Positions 15,100 to 21,974 of a DNA stretch of 21,974 nt are shown piece by piece (within the stretch, counting starts at the first letter, position 1; each line of letters opens with the position of its first letter). This DNA comes from Subdoligranulum sp. CAG:314 (GTDB taxonomy: Bacteria > Bacillota > Clostridia > Christensenellales > CAG-314): NCBI GenBank assembly GCA_000437915.1, contig FR900999.1:100398-122371 (forward strand). The letters run 5' to 3'. The notes below the pieces were generated by a model. That model had not been told where the DNA came from. It searched no databases and saw only the letters and a program-made list of their open reading frames with translations. A program made the translations under genes and the position numbers.

Positions 15100-15742
15100 G
15101 GATATAGCTCTGGACGGCGTGGTTCGGCAGAATCCCACGTTCAGGCTGGTTCTGGGCACCTGTCCCACGCTTGCGCTTACTACAGCCGCCTTCAACGGCA
15201 TAGGCATGGGGCTGTCGGTTACTTTCGTTCTTATATGCAGCAACGTGTTCGTTTCTCTTTTGCGGAAAATAATACCCGACAAGGTGCGTATTCCGGCTTT
15301 CGTCCTGATTATCGCCACATTCGTCACCGTCGTACAGATGGTTCTCAAAAAATTTATGCCGGATTTGTACGATTCGCTGGGAGTATTTCTGCCGCTGATT
15401 GTCGTCAACTGCATTATTCTCGCTCGCGCGGAGTCCTTTGCGAGTCACAACAAGGTGGGCTATTCGGCGCTTGACGGTCTGTTTATGGGACTCGGCTTTA
15501 CCGCCGCGCTCACGCTTATGGGCGCGTTCAGGGAAATTCTCGGCAACGGCACCTTTTTCGGCATAAAGCTGTGGGATTTTCAAATAGCGTTTTTCAGCTC
15601 GGCGGCGGGAGCCTTTCTTACCTTCGGGCTGTTTATCCTAATATTCAACGTGATTTACAACGCCGCAAACAACAGGGCGAAGCACAAGCACGCCTTGCAT
15701 GAAAACGGAAGCGCAACCGAAAAGAGCGCTCAGGAGGCATGA
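15089..15742 (+). CDS. rnfE: Rnf complex membrane subunit RnfE
   Basis: This 217-residue integral membrane protein is homologous to NqrD and RnfA. ATG 15089 is preferred over ATG 15083 because the GGAGG at 15076-15080 is 8 bases from the former and only 2 from the latter. Family features: N-P-T-F-R-L-V-L-G-T-C-P-T-L-A near the N-terminus with the conserved Cys, a middle L-G-V-F-L-P-L-I-V-V-N-C-I-I-L-A-R-A-E with the second conserved Cys, and G-A-F-R-E-I-L-G. RnfA and RnfE together hold an intramembrane Fe-S centre. The C-terminal tail is charged. Confidence 0.95.
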   Translation: MRVKDIALDGVVRQNPTFRLVLGTCPTLALTTAAFNGIGMGLSVTFVLICSNVFVSLLRKIIPDKVRIPAFVLIIATFVTVVQMVLKKFMPDLYDSLGVFLPLIVVNCIILARAESFASHNKVGYSALDGLFMGLGFTAALTLMGAFREILGNGTFFGIKLWDFQIAFFSSAAGAFLTFGLFILIFNVIYNAANNRAKHKHALHENGSATEKSAQEA

Positions 15743-15743
15743 T

Positions 15744-16325
15744 ATGGCAATCGGCGCGTTGATTATCGGTGCTGTTTTCGTAAACAATCTTATATTGGTG
15801 CAGTTTCTCGGTATTTGTCCTTTTCTCGGCGTTTCCAAAAAGGTGGAGTCCGCGTTCGGCATGGGCATGGCGGTCATATTCGTCATGACGGTCTCCTCGC
15901 TCATTTCCTTCGCGCTCTATCAGTATGTTCTTGTGGCGCTCGGGTTGGAGTATCTGAAAACCATAGTTTTTATTTTCGTCATTGCAGGTCTGGTGCAAAT
16001 CCTGGAAATGGTGCTTAAAAAATTCGCTCCCGCGCTTTACAGGTCGATGGGCGTTTATCTGCCGCTTATTACAACCAACTGCGCAATCCTCGGCGTTGCC
16101 GAGCTTAACATAATGGGAGGATACACCCTGCTCACCGCAACTCTCAACGGCTTGTTTTCGGGGGTGGGCTTTACGCTTGCAATAGTATTGCTCGCGGGAC
16201 TGCGCGAAAAGCTGGACAAGCTCCCCATAGCCAAGCCTCTCAAGGGCTTTCCGATAACGCTGATTACGGCTTGCTTTATGGCGATGGCGTTTTACGTTTT
16301 CAATTCCGTCACGCTCGGAGGTTGA
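15744..16325 (+). CDS. rnfA: Rnf complex membrane subunit RnfA
   Basis: This 193-residue integral membrane partner of RnfE is homologous to NqrE. Features: F-V-N-N-L-I-L-V-Q-F-L-G-I-C-P-F-L-G-V-S with the conserved Cys, then L-P-L-I-T-T-N-C-A-I-L-G-V-A with the second Cys, in inverted topology relative to RnfE. AGGAGG at 15732-15737 lies 6 bases before ATG 15744. An open frame extends upstream, but this start matches the family's opening residues. It begins 1 base after the rnfE stop. Confidence 0.96.
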   Translation: MAIGALIIGAVFVNNLILVQFLGICPFLGVSKKVESAFGMGMAVIFVMTVSSLISFALYQYVLVALGLEYLKTIVFIFVIAGLVQILEMVLKKFAPALYRSMGVYLPLITTNCAILGVAELNIMGGYTLLTATLNGLFSGVGFTLAIVLLAGLREKLDKLPIAKPLKGFPITLITACFMAMAFYVFNSVTLGG

Positions 16326-16326
16326 C

Positions 16327-17145
16327 ATGGAATCGTTGATGTTGTTCAAGGATATAAATTGGAAAAGCTTCGGAATCGTAGTCGCGATTATGGCGGGCAT
16401 AGCGATATTTTTCGCAATGCTGATAATAATAATTTCACGTTTTTGCGAAGTTAAGGGCGATCCGAGAGTTCCCGAAATCGTTTCACATCTGAGCGGAGCT
16501 AACTGCGGCGGCTGCGGACATCCCGGCTGCGAAGGGTTTGCGCGCGCGCTGGTTGAAGGCAAGGCAAGTCTTGACGATTGCGGTCAGACAACAAAAGCCA
16601 ACAAAATAGAAATTTCCAACATACTCGGAATAAATTATTCCGGCGGAGAGGAGACCGTGGCGGTGGTGGCGTGCTGCGGAGGCATAGCCTGCGACGACAA
16701 ATATTCCTATCAGGGTTACGGAAGCTGTATTTCGCAGCAGCTGCTTGCGGACGGCAGAAAAAAGTGCGAGGTGGGGTGCATGGGCGCAGGCAGCTGCGTG
16801 GACGTATGCCCCAATTTTGCCATTCAGGTTCACAAAGGGGTGGCGGCAGTAGACAAGGATTTGTGCATAAGCTGCGGGCTGTGCATACGTACCTGCCCCA
16901 AAAATCTTATAAAGCGCATACCCAAATCGGCAAAGGTTTACATTGCGTGTTCCTCTCAGAACAGGGGCAAGGACGTTATGGACGTGTGCAAGGCGGGCTG
17001 CATAAGCTGCGGTCTGTGCCAAAAGGTTTGCCCTCACGACGCAATACATCTTGTCAACAACGTGCCGATAATCGATTACGGCAAATGTACTGGATGCATG
17101 ACCTGTCTTGAAAAGTGTCCTCGCAAGTGCATAAGAAAATGCTGA
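16327..17145 (+). CDS. rnfB: Rnf complex ferredoxin-like subunit RnfB
   Basis: This 272-residue subunit is thought to accept electrons from ferredoxin. After an N-terminal membrane helix (about 15-37) comes the RnfB N-terminal cluster motif C60-G-G-C63-G-H-P-G-C68 with C85. Four ferredoxin-type cysteine sets follow: 147/151/157/161, 180/183/186/190, 225/228/231/235 and 254/257/260/264. The extra C-C-G-G at 116-119 and C-terminal cysteines occur in clostridial RnfB proteins. GGAGG at 16317-16321 lies 5 bases before the ATG. It is the last gene of the operon. Confidence 0.96.
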   Translation: MESLMLFKDINWKSFGIVVAIMAGIAIFFAMLIIIISRFCEVKGDPRVPEIVSHLSGANCGGCGHPGCEGFARALVEGKASLDDCGQTTKANKIEISNILGINYSGGEETVAVVACCGGIACDDKYSYQGYGSCISQQLLADGRKKCEVGCMGAGSCVDVCPNFAIQVHKGVAAVDKDLCISCGLCIRTCPKNLIKRIPKSAKVYIACSSQNRGKDVMDVCKAGCISCGLCQKVCPHDAIHLVNNVPIIDYGKCTGCMTCLEKCPRKCIRKC

Positions 17146-17174
17146 TTGACAGGCGTTAAAAAATTGTTTTAAAG

Positions 17175-17225
17175 AAAAATGCCGTGTGAATATTTCAAAA
17201 AAGGTATTTACAGGGCATTTTTTTT
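17175..17225 (+). terminator. Possible terminator of the rnf operon
   Basis: AAAAATGCC (17175-17183) can pair with GGCATTTTT (17214-17222), followed by more T. The 30-base loop contains a small inner palindrome (TGAA/TTCA, 17187-17197). The long loop lowers confidence. The right arm and T run form the spacer of the next gene's promoter. Confidence 0.5.
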
Positions 17226-17235
17226 ATGCTATGAT
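17207..17235 (+). promoter_or_regulatory. Promoter of the Ppx/GppA-like gene
   Basis: TTTACA (17207-17212) and TATGAT (17230-17235) are separated by exactly 17 bases, each matching 5 of 6 consensus positions. The leader to ATG 17275 would be about 33 bases. Confidence 0.75.
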
Positions 17236-17274
17236 AAACGTGCAAACGAGAAAAATGCGGAACGGTGAAGAAAA

Positions 17275-18813
17275 ATGATTGAAGCAAACAAAATTGTCGA
17301 AAGAATAGGTCTGATAGACCTCGGTTCAAATACGGCTCGTCTCGTCATATTCGACGTGCTTGAAGGCGGCTACTTTATGGTGGCGGACGAAATGGTGGAA
17401 GCGGTGCGTCTCGGAGAAACGGAGATATACGGCTCGCTCAAACAGACGCGGGTTATGCAGGCAATAAACACGGTAAAGGTGTTCAAAAAGCTTTGCGCTG
17501 TGTTCCGCGTGGACAAAATTCTCGCCGTGGCGACAGCGGCGGTGCGTCGCGCGAAAAATCAACGCACCTTCCTCAACGAGATGTTCGGCTCTACGGGACT
17601 CAAATTCAAAGTGGTTTCCGAAGAGGAGGAGGCCAATCTCGTCTATCAGGGCGTGATAAATTCGATGGAAATCCCCAAGGGGCTGATTATGGAAATAGGC
17701 GGCTCCGGTACCAAATTCGTGTATTACAACCGCCGCAACATTCTGCATACGGAGGTTTTTTCCTTCGGCGCCGCGACGCTTGCGGAAATGTTCGGAGGAG
17801 CGGACGTCGCTCCGGAGGAGACGGAACGCAAGGTCGCGGAGTTTTTCAGGCAGCAGCTCGAAACGGTCGATTGGCTGGACGAGCTTGACCCTGAAACTCA
17901 GTTTATAGGCGTGGGAGGCTCTTTCAGAAATCTTTCCGCGCTGGCTCGCCGTATGCGCAAGTATCCGCTCGACATGACGCACAATTACAATCTGCCCGTA
18001 ACGGACCTTAACGCGATATGCGATATGCTGAGAACCGCAGACCCATCCAAAAAGAACAGGATAAAGGGCTTGACCTCTGTGCGCGCGGACGTTTTCCCCT
18101 GCGCTCTGACGGCGATAAAATGCGTTGCCGACACGTTGGGCTTTTCCAAAATAATCACCTCCGCGTGCGGTTTGAGGGAGGGTATAATGTTCAATTACGC
18201 CGTGCCGCTTACGCTGGAAAAGCCGATAACCGACGTGCTCGGGCACAGCATACTGACTTATCTGAATTATCTTGGCTGCAACGTGGCGCACGCCGAGCAG
18301 GTTTACAATCTGACGATACAGCTGTTCAAGCAGTTGAGAGTGCTGCACAAATTTCCCCGTATGTACGTGCGGGTGCTGCGAGTGGCGGCTCTGTTGAACG
18401 AGGTGGGCAAGACCTTCAAATATTACGACAATGCGCGACACGCCGCGTATATGATACTCAACTCCAACCTTTACGGCATTTCCCACAGGGACATCGTGCT
18501 TGCGGCTTATGTAACCGACGTATTCAACAAAAACGAGGCTCCGCTCACCGATTGGGACAAGTTCAGGGAAAAGGGCATAATAACCGACGAGGACGTGGAG
18601 GCAGTCAAAAAGCTGGCGGTGATTTTGGGGCTTGCGGTTGCTTTTGACAGAAGCAACGCGGGAGTTATCATGGAAATCAACTGCGACGTGTTGGGCGACA
18701 GCGTTATCATGAAAACGGAGGTCATAGGCGACACCACGCTGGAAATGCGGGACGCCAACAGATGCGTTACGGACTTCCGCAAAGTGTTCAAAAAAAATCT
18801 CGACATTATCTGA
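17275..18813 (+). CDS. Ppx/GppA-family phosphatase-like protein with degenerate HD domain
   Basis: This 512-residue protein has two parts. Residues 10-305 form the actin-like Ppx/GppA fold: G-L-I-D-L-G-S-N-T at 12-20, V-S-E-E-E-E-A-N-L-V-Y at 114-124 containing the expected catalytic Glu, and E-I-G-G-S-G-T at 140-146, where the family has D-I-G-G-G-S-T. Residues 320-500 correspond to the HD domain of long Ppx proteins, but the metal-binding pair reads L-L-N-E-V-G (N375, E376) instead of L-L-H-D-I-G, and the H-H-x-H segment reads N-A-R-H-A. The family hydrolyses polyphosphate or pppGpp. The preserved Glu allows activity in the first domain, but the HD part is probably not a metal enzyme. The maf start lies 6 bases after the stop. 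Confidence 0.82.
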   Translation: MIEANKIVERIGLIDLGSNTARLVIFDVLEGGYFMVADEMVEAVRLGETEIYGSLKQTRVMQAINTVKVFKKLCAVFRVDKILAVATAAVRRAKNQRTFLNEMFGSTGLKFKVVSEEEEANLVYQGVINSMEIPKGLIMEIGGSGTKFVYYNRRNILHTEVFSFGAATLAEMFGGADVAPEETERKVAEFFRQQLETVDWLDELDPETQFIGVGGSFRNLSALARRMRKYPLDMTHNYNLPVTDLNAICDMLRTADPSKKNRIKGLTSVRADVFPCALTAIKCVADTLGFSKIITSACGLREGIMFNYAVPLTLEKPITDVLGHSILTYLNYLGCNVAHAEQVYNLTIQLFKQLRVLHKFPRMYVRVLRVAALLNEVGKTFKYYDNARHAAYMILNSNLYGISHRDIVLAAYVTDVFNKNEAPLTDWDKFREKGIITDEDVEAVKKLAVILGLAVAFDRSNAGVIMEINCDVLGDSVIMKTEVIGDTTLEMRDANRCVTDFRKVFKKNLDII

Positions 18814-18819
18814 AAGAAG

Positions 18820-19374
18820 ATGAAAACTGTGCTTGCGTCTGCCTCTCCCCGCAGGAGAGAACTTTTGAAAAGCATACTTACGGATTTTTCCGTGCACCCT
18901 TTTTCGGGGGAAGAAAATCTGCCGCCCGACAAGCCCGCTCGGTACGTCAAATCGCTTGCCGCTTTGAAAGCCTGCGAGGTTGCTCGGCTTTTTCCCGACG
19001 CGACGGTTATCGGAGCGGATACGGTTGTCGTCTTCGGCGGCAGAATCATAGGCAAACCCAAGGACGAAAAGCAGGCTTTCGACATACTGAAAGAACTGTC
19101 GGGCAAGACGCACTCGGTTTACACGGGCGTGTGCGTCGTGCGCGGAGGAAAGAAAAAGGCGTTTGTGCGAAAAAGCAGGGTGCTGTTTTTTCCCCTTACG
19201 GACGAACGGATAAACTCTTATATCGCTACCGGTTCGCCTATGGACAAGGCGGGCGCTTACGGCATACAGGACAGCGGCTTTGTCAAAAAAATCCGCGGCA
19301 GCTATTCCAATGTTATGGGACTGCCTGTGGAAAAGCTGCGCAAAATACTTAAGAAAGAGGAACGAAATGGCTAA
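18820..19374 (+). CDS. maf: Maf-family nucleotide pyrophosphatase
   Basis: This 184-residue protein is of normal Maf length. It probably hydrolyses non-canonical or pyrimidine nucleoside triphosphates to monophosphates and is linked to septum formation in Bacillus. Motifs: L-A-S-A-S-P-R-R-R-E-L-L at 5-16, I-G-A-D-T-V-V at 64-70 with catalytic D67, G-K-P-K-D around 77-81, T-H-S-V-Y-T-G-V, and D-K-A-G-A-Y-G-I-Q near the C-terminus. Only a weak AAGAAG precedes the ATG. The stop overlaps the next gene by 8 bases. Its place before an MreB-like gene matches the Bacillus order. Confidence 0.95.
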   Translation: MKTVLASASPRRRELLKSILTDFSVHPFSGEENLPPDKPARYVKSLAALKACEVARLFPDATVIGADTVVVFGGRIIGKPKDEKQAFDILKELSGKTHSVYTGVCVVRGGKKKAFVRKSRVLFFPLTDERINSYIATGSPMDKAGAYGIQDSGFVKKIRGSYSNVMGLPVEKLRKILKKEERNG

Positions 19375-20326
19375 ATACGAGCTGATTGCGGACATAGGAA
19401 CCGATTTTGTCAATATGTCTTTGAAAAACGCGGATTTTGTTTTGCGGGAGCCTGCGCTGGTTTTGGCGGACGCCCGCAACGAAAGCGATTTTCTTTCCGC
19501 GGGACTTGCCGCCAAAAAGGCAGCCGACTCGGAAAACTCGAAGCTTGTCTATCCTTTCGCCGAGGGCTGCGTCGCGGACAAAAAAGCCGCCGATTTTTTT
19601 CTGCGGAAGGCAATGGAAAAGCTTCTGCCGTCCACGGCGTTTCCCCCCAGAGTGGACGTTTGCTGTCTTGTGCCTGTCGGCTCGGGCAACGGCGAAAAAA
19701 AGGTTCTGGAAGAAATTTTCAACAATATAGGCGTCAAATCGGTCAGATTCAAAGAGTCCGTGCTTGCCGCCGCCGCAGCCTGCTTCAAGGAGTTTGACAA
19801 AAGAGCGGGAATTGTAGTGGACATAGGCTCCTCAGTGACCGACCTTGCGGCGGTGAGAGAGGACAAAATCGTTGCGGGCTGTTCTTTTTATATCGGAGGA
19901 GCGTATTATACGCAGCAAATTTCCGATTACGTTCTGAAAAAATACGGGCTGCAAATAACCTTTGCCGAGGCGGAAAAGCTCAAACTCAAATGCGCGGGAC
20001 TTTATCCCAACGACGTTTCTTTCGGCACGGTGGCGGGACTCAACATAAACAAGGGCGCAGCGGAAGAAATAACTGTCACCGCGCGGGAAATTTACGACGT
20101 TTTGGCAGCTCTTACCGACAAGCTGTGTCAGGTCGTGACAAGCCTTTTGCTCACCGTTCCTCAGGAAACGAGCGCTTATTTCAAGGAAAGCCCGATTTTT
20201 CTCTGCGGCGGCGGCGCTCAGCTGTCGGGTATGGAAAAATATTTTTTCGACAAAATGAATATGGGCGTGCTTGTTCCGTCGGACAGCTTTCTCGCAGCGG
20301 TAAAGGGCGCCAAGCTCCTTTTGTGA
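19367..20326 (+). CDS. Diverged MreB-like actin-fold protein
   Basis: This 319-residue protein is slightly shorter than MreB. Actin-fold motifs: I-A-D-I-G-T-D-F at 7-14 (phosphate 1), V-V-D-I-G-S-S-V-T-D-L at 150-160 (phosphate 2, where MreB has D-I-G-G-G-T-T-E), F-Y-I-G-G-A-Y-Y around 174-181, A-E-A-E-K-L-K at 200-206 corresponding to MreB's A-E-x-I-K, and C-G-G-G-A-Q-L-S-G at 280-288 (adenosine motif). E130-S-V-L-A-A-A-A aligns with E-P-x-A-A-A. GAGG at 19357-19360 precedes the ATG. It could be a rod-shape MreB/Mbl paralogue or a distinct actin-fold ATPase such as a PilM/FtsA relative. The maf and minD neighbours favour a cell-shape role. No mreC or mreD follows. Confidence 0.7.
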   Translation: MAKYELIADIGTDFVNMSLKNADFVLREPALVLADARNESDFLSAGLAAKKAADSENSKLVYPFAEGCVADKKAADFFLRKAMEKLLPSTAFPPRVDVCCLVPVGSGNGEKKVLEEIFNNIGVKSVRFKESVLAAAAACFKEFDKRAGIVVDIGSSVTDLAAVREDKIVAGCSFYIGGAYYTQQISDYVLKKYGLQITFAEAEKLKLKCAGLYPNDVSFGTVAGLNINKGAAEEITVTAREIYDVLAALTDKLCQVVTSLLLTVPQETSAYFKESPIFLCGGGAQLSGMEKYFFDKMNMGVLVPSDSFLAAVKGAKLLL

Positions 20327-20345
20327 ATTGTAATTTTTGTTTTTC

Positions 20346-20372
20346 AAACGCCTCTAAAAAGAGGCGTTTTTT
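20346..20372 (+). terminator. Strong rho-independent terminator after the MreB-like gene
   Basis: A perfect 10-bp stem (20346-20355 and 20360-20369, AAAA loop) is followed by a T run to 20372. It separates the ppx/maf/mreB-like unit from minD. Confidence 0.92.
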
Positions 20373-20398
20373 CGTGGATTTTATTTTTATATAAATTT

Positions 20399-20435
20399 AT
20401 TTGTCGAAAAACGCGAAAAAATTTGTCCGAAAACG
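20399..20435 (+). repeat. Two imperfect 15-base direct repeats upstream of minD
   Basis: ATTTGTCGAAAAACG (20399-20413) and ATTTGTCCGAAAACG (20421-20435) agree at 13 of 15 positions and start 22 bases apart, about two helical turns. They lie 42 bases before the -10 box of minD and could be an activator site or chance AT-rich similarity. Confidence 0.35.
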
Positions 20436-20476
20436 TCTGATTTTGCGGCTTGCCTTCGGTCTTGGCTCCTTTGATG

Positions 20477-20482
20477 TATAAT
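20477..20482 (+). promoter_or_regulatory. -10 box of the minD promoter
   Basis: A perfect TATAAT lies just before the AGAGG ribosome binding site of minD. No good -35 element is found 16-18 bases upstream, so this promoter may need an activator. The predicted leader is very short, about 15 bases. Confidence 0.5.
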
Positions 20483-20503
20483 TGAACGAAAGAGGTTTTG
20501 CTT

Positions 20504-21259
20504 ATGGCAATAAAAATAGCCGTGCTCGGCGGCAAGGGAGGAGTTGGAAAAACCACGGTTACCGCCAATTTAAGCTACGCGCTGGCGGGCAAGTCGCTGA
20601 GGGTGGCGGCGGTCGATTCGGACACGGGGCTTAACTGTCTCAACAAAGCGTTTCGCCAGCCCAAGCCGTTGTTCTATTTGAACGACGTGCTGACGGGACG
20701 ATGCAGAATAAGGCAGGCGCTTTCTCAGAGCGAAACGCGTCAGTCCTGTTATGTTTTGAGCTTGAAGGAAGACACGTCTCCTCCCGCGCAGAATATACGC
20801 GCGCTTTTTAATCAGATGGAGCAGATGTTCGATTATATTCTTGTGGATTGCCCTCCGGGGCGCGGTTCGGATACGGAAAGAGTATTCAAGTGCTGCGACC
20901 ATGCGATAGTGGTGTTTACCCCGCATCCGAGCGCCGTCAAGGGAGCGGCAGCCGTCATAGAGTCCTTGAAGCCTTACGATTATCTCAAAATTTATTCCCT
21001 TCTCAATATGGTGCGCGGAGACCTTGTCAAAAGCGGCGTCATACCCACGCCCTTCGAGCTGTTCAATATGCTCAAAGCGTCGCCTCTGGGGCTGGTTCCC
21101 GAATCCGACGAAATAGGGTTTTCCCCTGTCGCCCAAAGCGAAATTTTCGATATAATCGCCAACAATCTGCACAACGGCAGAAGCGATATATTTGACTGCG
21201 TAAGGCAGTATTCCGGTTTTTGGGGCAAATTGAAAAGCAAAATGAAACGCAACGCATAA
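20504..21259 (+). CDS. minD: MinD-family septum-site ATPase
   Basis: This 251-residue protein is a ParA/MinD-type ATPase. ATG 20504 is chosen because AAAGAGG at 20489-20495 is 8 bases upstream; a TTG at 20498 is too close. Motifs: deviant Walker A G-G-K-G-G-V-G-K-T-T at 9-18, V-D-S-D-T-G-L at 38-44 (switch I), and I-L-V-D-C-P-P-G at about 110-117 (switch II/Walker B). The C-terminus G-F-W-G-K-L-K-S-K-M-K-R-N-A is basic and amphipathic, like the MinD membrane-targeting helix. MinD positions the division septum with MinC, but no minC lies next to it. P-x-P after the switch region and other changes from typical MinD mean a related orphan ParA-type role cannot be excluded. Confidence 0.82.
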   Translation: MAIKIAVLGGKGGVGKTTVTANLSYALAGKSLRVAAVDSDTGLNCLNKAFRQPKPLFYLNDVLTGRCRIRQALSQSETRQSCYVLSLKEDTSPPAQNIRALFNQMEQMFDYILVDCPPGRGSDTERVFKCCDHAIVVFTPHPSAVKGAAAVIESLKPYDYLKIYSLLNMVRGDLVKSGVIPTPFELFNMLKASPLGLVPESDEIGFSPVAQSEIFDIIANNLHNGRSDIFDCVRQYSGFWGKLKSKMKRNA

Positions 21260-21317
21260 TCGGTCGGGCGCGCTCATATATTATCCCAAAGAAATGTTTT
21301 TTCGGAGGTAAGGCACG

Positions 21318-21974
21318 ATGTATGACGACGAAAGCGTGGCAAGGTACGATTGCGAGGCGACGGAAGAGGATTGGCTGGAAATAAGCTACACCAAAAGACA
21401 CTATATAGACGACGAGGATGATTTTGCCGCGCCCGCTGCGGTTTTGCCGCACCGCATAAGAAATAAAAAGAAAAGCGGCAGGCGTTCCGCAGGGAAAGGC
21501 GAGGTCAGAAAATGGGTGTACCGCGCGGCGGCTCTTGCCGTCATGGCAGGGCTGTTGATTGCCATGCGCTTTGTGGACAGCGGTTTTGTGGGCGACGTCT
21601 TCAAAACGGCAAAGGAAACCTATACCACTTCTCTGATAAGCGCGTTTACCGCAAAAACCGATTCCGACACGATAAATATACCGATAAACTACAATGTGGA
21701 AAGCGTAGCCGACGGAAACGTGGTCTTGGGAGGCGGCATGCTTTCGCTGAGTCTTACCGACGGCAAGGTGGAGGACGTTACCGAAAACAGCGTGACGGTG
21801 CGCGTTTCGGACGACCTGTGCGTGGTTTACGGCAACCTGAGCGCCGTATTGGTTGCAAACGAGCAGAATCTGGCATATATGGACGTAATCGGAAAATACG
21901 AGGGCAGCACCACCGTCAACCTCTTGTACAAGGGCGAAAAAATCACCGACATAACGGCGGGGGGGGGGGGAGGG
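21318..21974 (+). CDS. SpoIVFA/M23-like membrane protein, 3'-partial
   Basis: The frame runs off the window end; about 214 residues are readable before the poly-G run. ATG 21318 follows GGAGG at 21304-21308 with 9-base spacing. The first 40 residues are acidic and presumably cytoplasmic, followed by a basic stretch (R-I-R-N-K-K-K-S-G-R-R) and one membrane helix (about 67-83). The outside part (from about 115) has the beta-strand pattern of M23/LytM domains: L-T-D-G-K-V-E-D-V, V-T-V-R-V-S-D-D-L-C-V-V-Y-G-N-L-S-A-V-L-V, D-V-I-G-K-Y. The Zn-binding histidines of active peptidases are not visible. SpoIVFA is such an inactive LytM protein and follows minD in Bacillus, which makes it the best guess; a divisome LytM factor is the alternative. 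Confidence 0.65.
   Translation, partial: MYDDESVARYDCEATEEDWLEISYTKRHYIDDEDDFAAPAAVLPHRIRNKKKSGRRSAGKGEVRKWVYRAAALAVMAGLLIAMRFVDSGFVGDVFKTAKETYTTSLISAFTAKTDSDTINIPINYNVESVADGNVVLGGGMLSLSLTDGKVEDVTENSVTVRVSDDLCVVYGNLSAVLVANEQNLAYMDVIGKYEGSTTVNLLYKGEKITDITAGGGGG
21959..21974. other. Poly-G tract at window edge, probable artefact
   Basis: Twelve consecutive G (21959-21970), then A and GGG, close the window inside a gene. Nothing similar occurs elsewhere in the window, and it would encode a glycine run where an M23-like domain should continue. The last residues of that gene should not be trusted. Confidence 0.7.

Noticed and set aside
17326..19515. A very long open frame on the minus strand opposite the ppx-like, maf and mreB-like genes
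   Set aside because: Its product is rich in His, Arg and Phe without family motifs, and it lies antisense to three well-supported genes. It is a shadow frame from codon bias.
21959..21974. G-quadruplex or repeat element at the window end
   Set aside because: A single unbroken G run at a contig edge inside a gene is better explained as an artefact.
1..21974. CRISPR arrays, tRNA or rRNA genes, insertion sequences and defence or toxin systems
   Set aside because: I saw no regularly spaced repeats, no cloverleaf-like gene, no transposase motif and no recognised defence gene. Gaps between genes are too short to hide large elements.

Overview
The window looks like a chromosomal segment of an anaerobic Bacillota, most likely an uncultured member of Clostridia. 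This is an inference from content: a complete Rnf complex in the clostridial gene order C-D-G-E-A-B, a membrane biotin-dependent decarboxylase module, strong GGAGG-type ribosome binding sites, Gram-positive style sigma-70 promoters, and a maf / mreB-like / minD / SpoIVFA-like run that recalls the Bacillus subtilis maf-radC-mreBCD-minCD-spoIVFAB neighbourhood. Genes are packed tightly, with many 4-base ATGA overlaps. No tRNA, rRNA, CRISPR array or insertion sequence was seen, and no gene-free stretch exceeds 300 bases.

Region 1 (1-6190, plus strand). A 5'-truncated, membrane-anchored ComEC-type metallo-beta-lactamase fold protein is followed at once by a very compact shikimate-to-chorismate operon. 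It encodes a chorismate synthase/3-dehydroquinate synthase fusion (AroC-AroB), an EPSP synthase/shikimate dehydrogenase fusion (AroA-AroE), a type II dehydroquinase (AroQ) and a shikimate kinase (AroK). These four polypeptides cover six of the seven pathway steps; only DAHP synthase is missing. Several of the enzymes depart from family consensus at motif positions, most clearly AroK, whose Walker A glycine is leucine. A perfect 17-bp hairpin ends the operon and also serves the convergent operon.

Region 2 (6189-11102, minus strand). Four genes encode an OadG-like subunit, a biotin carrier protein, an OadB-type decarboxylase beta subunit and a second small OadG-like membrane protein. The carboxyltransferase (alpha) subunit is absent, so the substrate cannot be named. 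Upstream on the same strand is an approximately 896-residue protein with a membrane segment at each end and three jelly-roll-like repeats between them, of unknown function.

Region 3 (11213-12076, plus strand). A divergently transcribed pair of half-length TauE/SafE-type membrane proteins probably forms one transporter.

Region 4 (12170-17225, plus strand). The rnfCDGEAB operon has a well-formed promoter. Rnf exchanges electrons between ferredoxin and NAD+ while moving Na+ or H+. Together with the decarboxylase subunits it suggests ion-gradient energy metabolism.

Region 5 (17207-21974, plus strand). A Ppx/GppA-family protein with a damaged HD domain, a Maf nucleotide pyrophosphatase and a diverged MreB-like actin-fold protein are followed, after a strong terminator, by a MinD-family ATPase and the start of a SpoIVFA/M23-like membrane protein. 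The last gene runs into a poly-G stretch at the window edge that is probably a sequencing or assembly artefact.

The strongest candidate for something undescribed is the shikimate operon, with its two unusual fusions and divergent active-site motifs. The three-repeat double-anchored surface protein and the pared-down shape/division locus come next.
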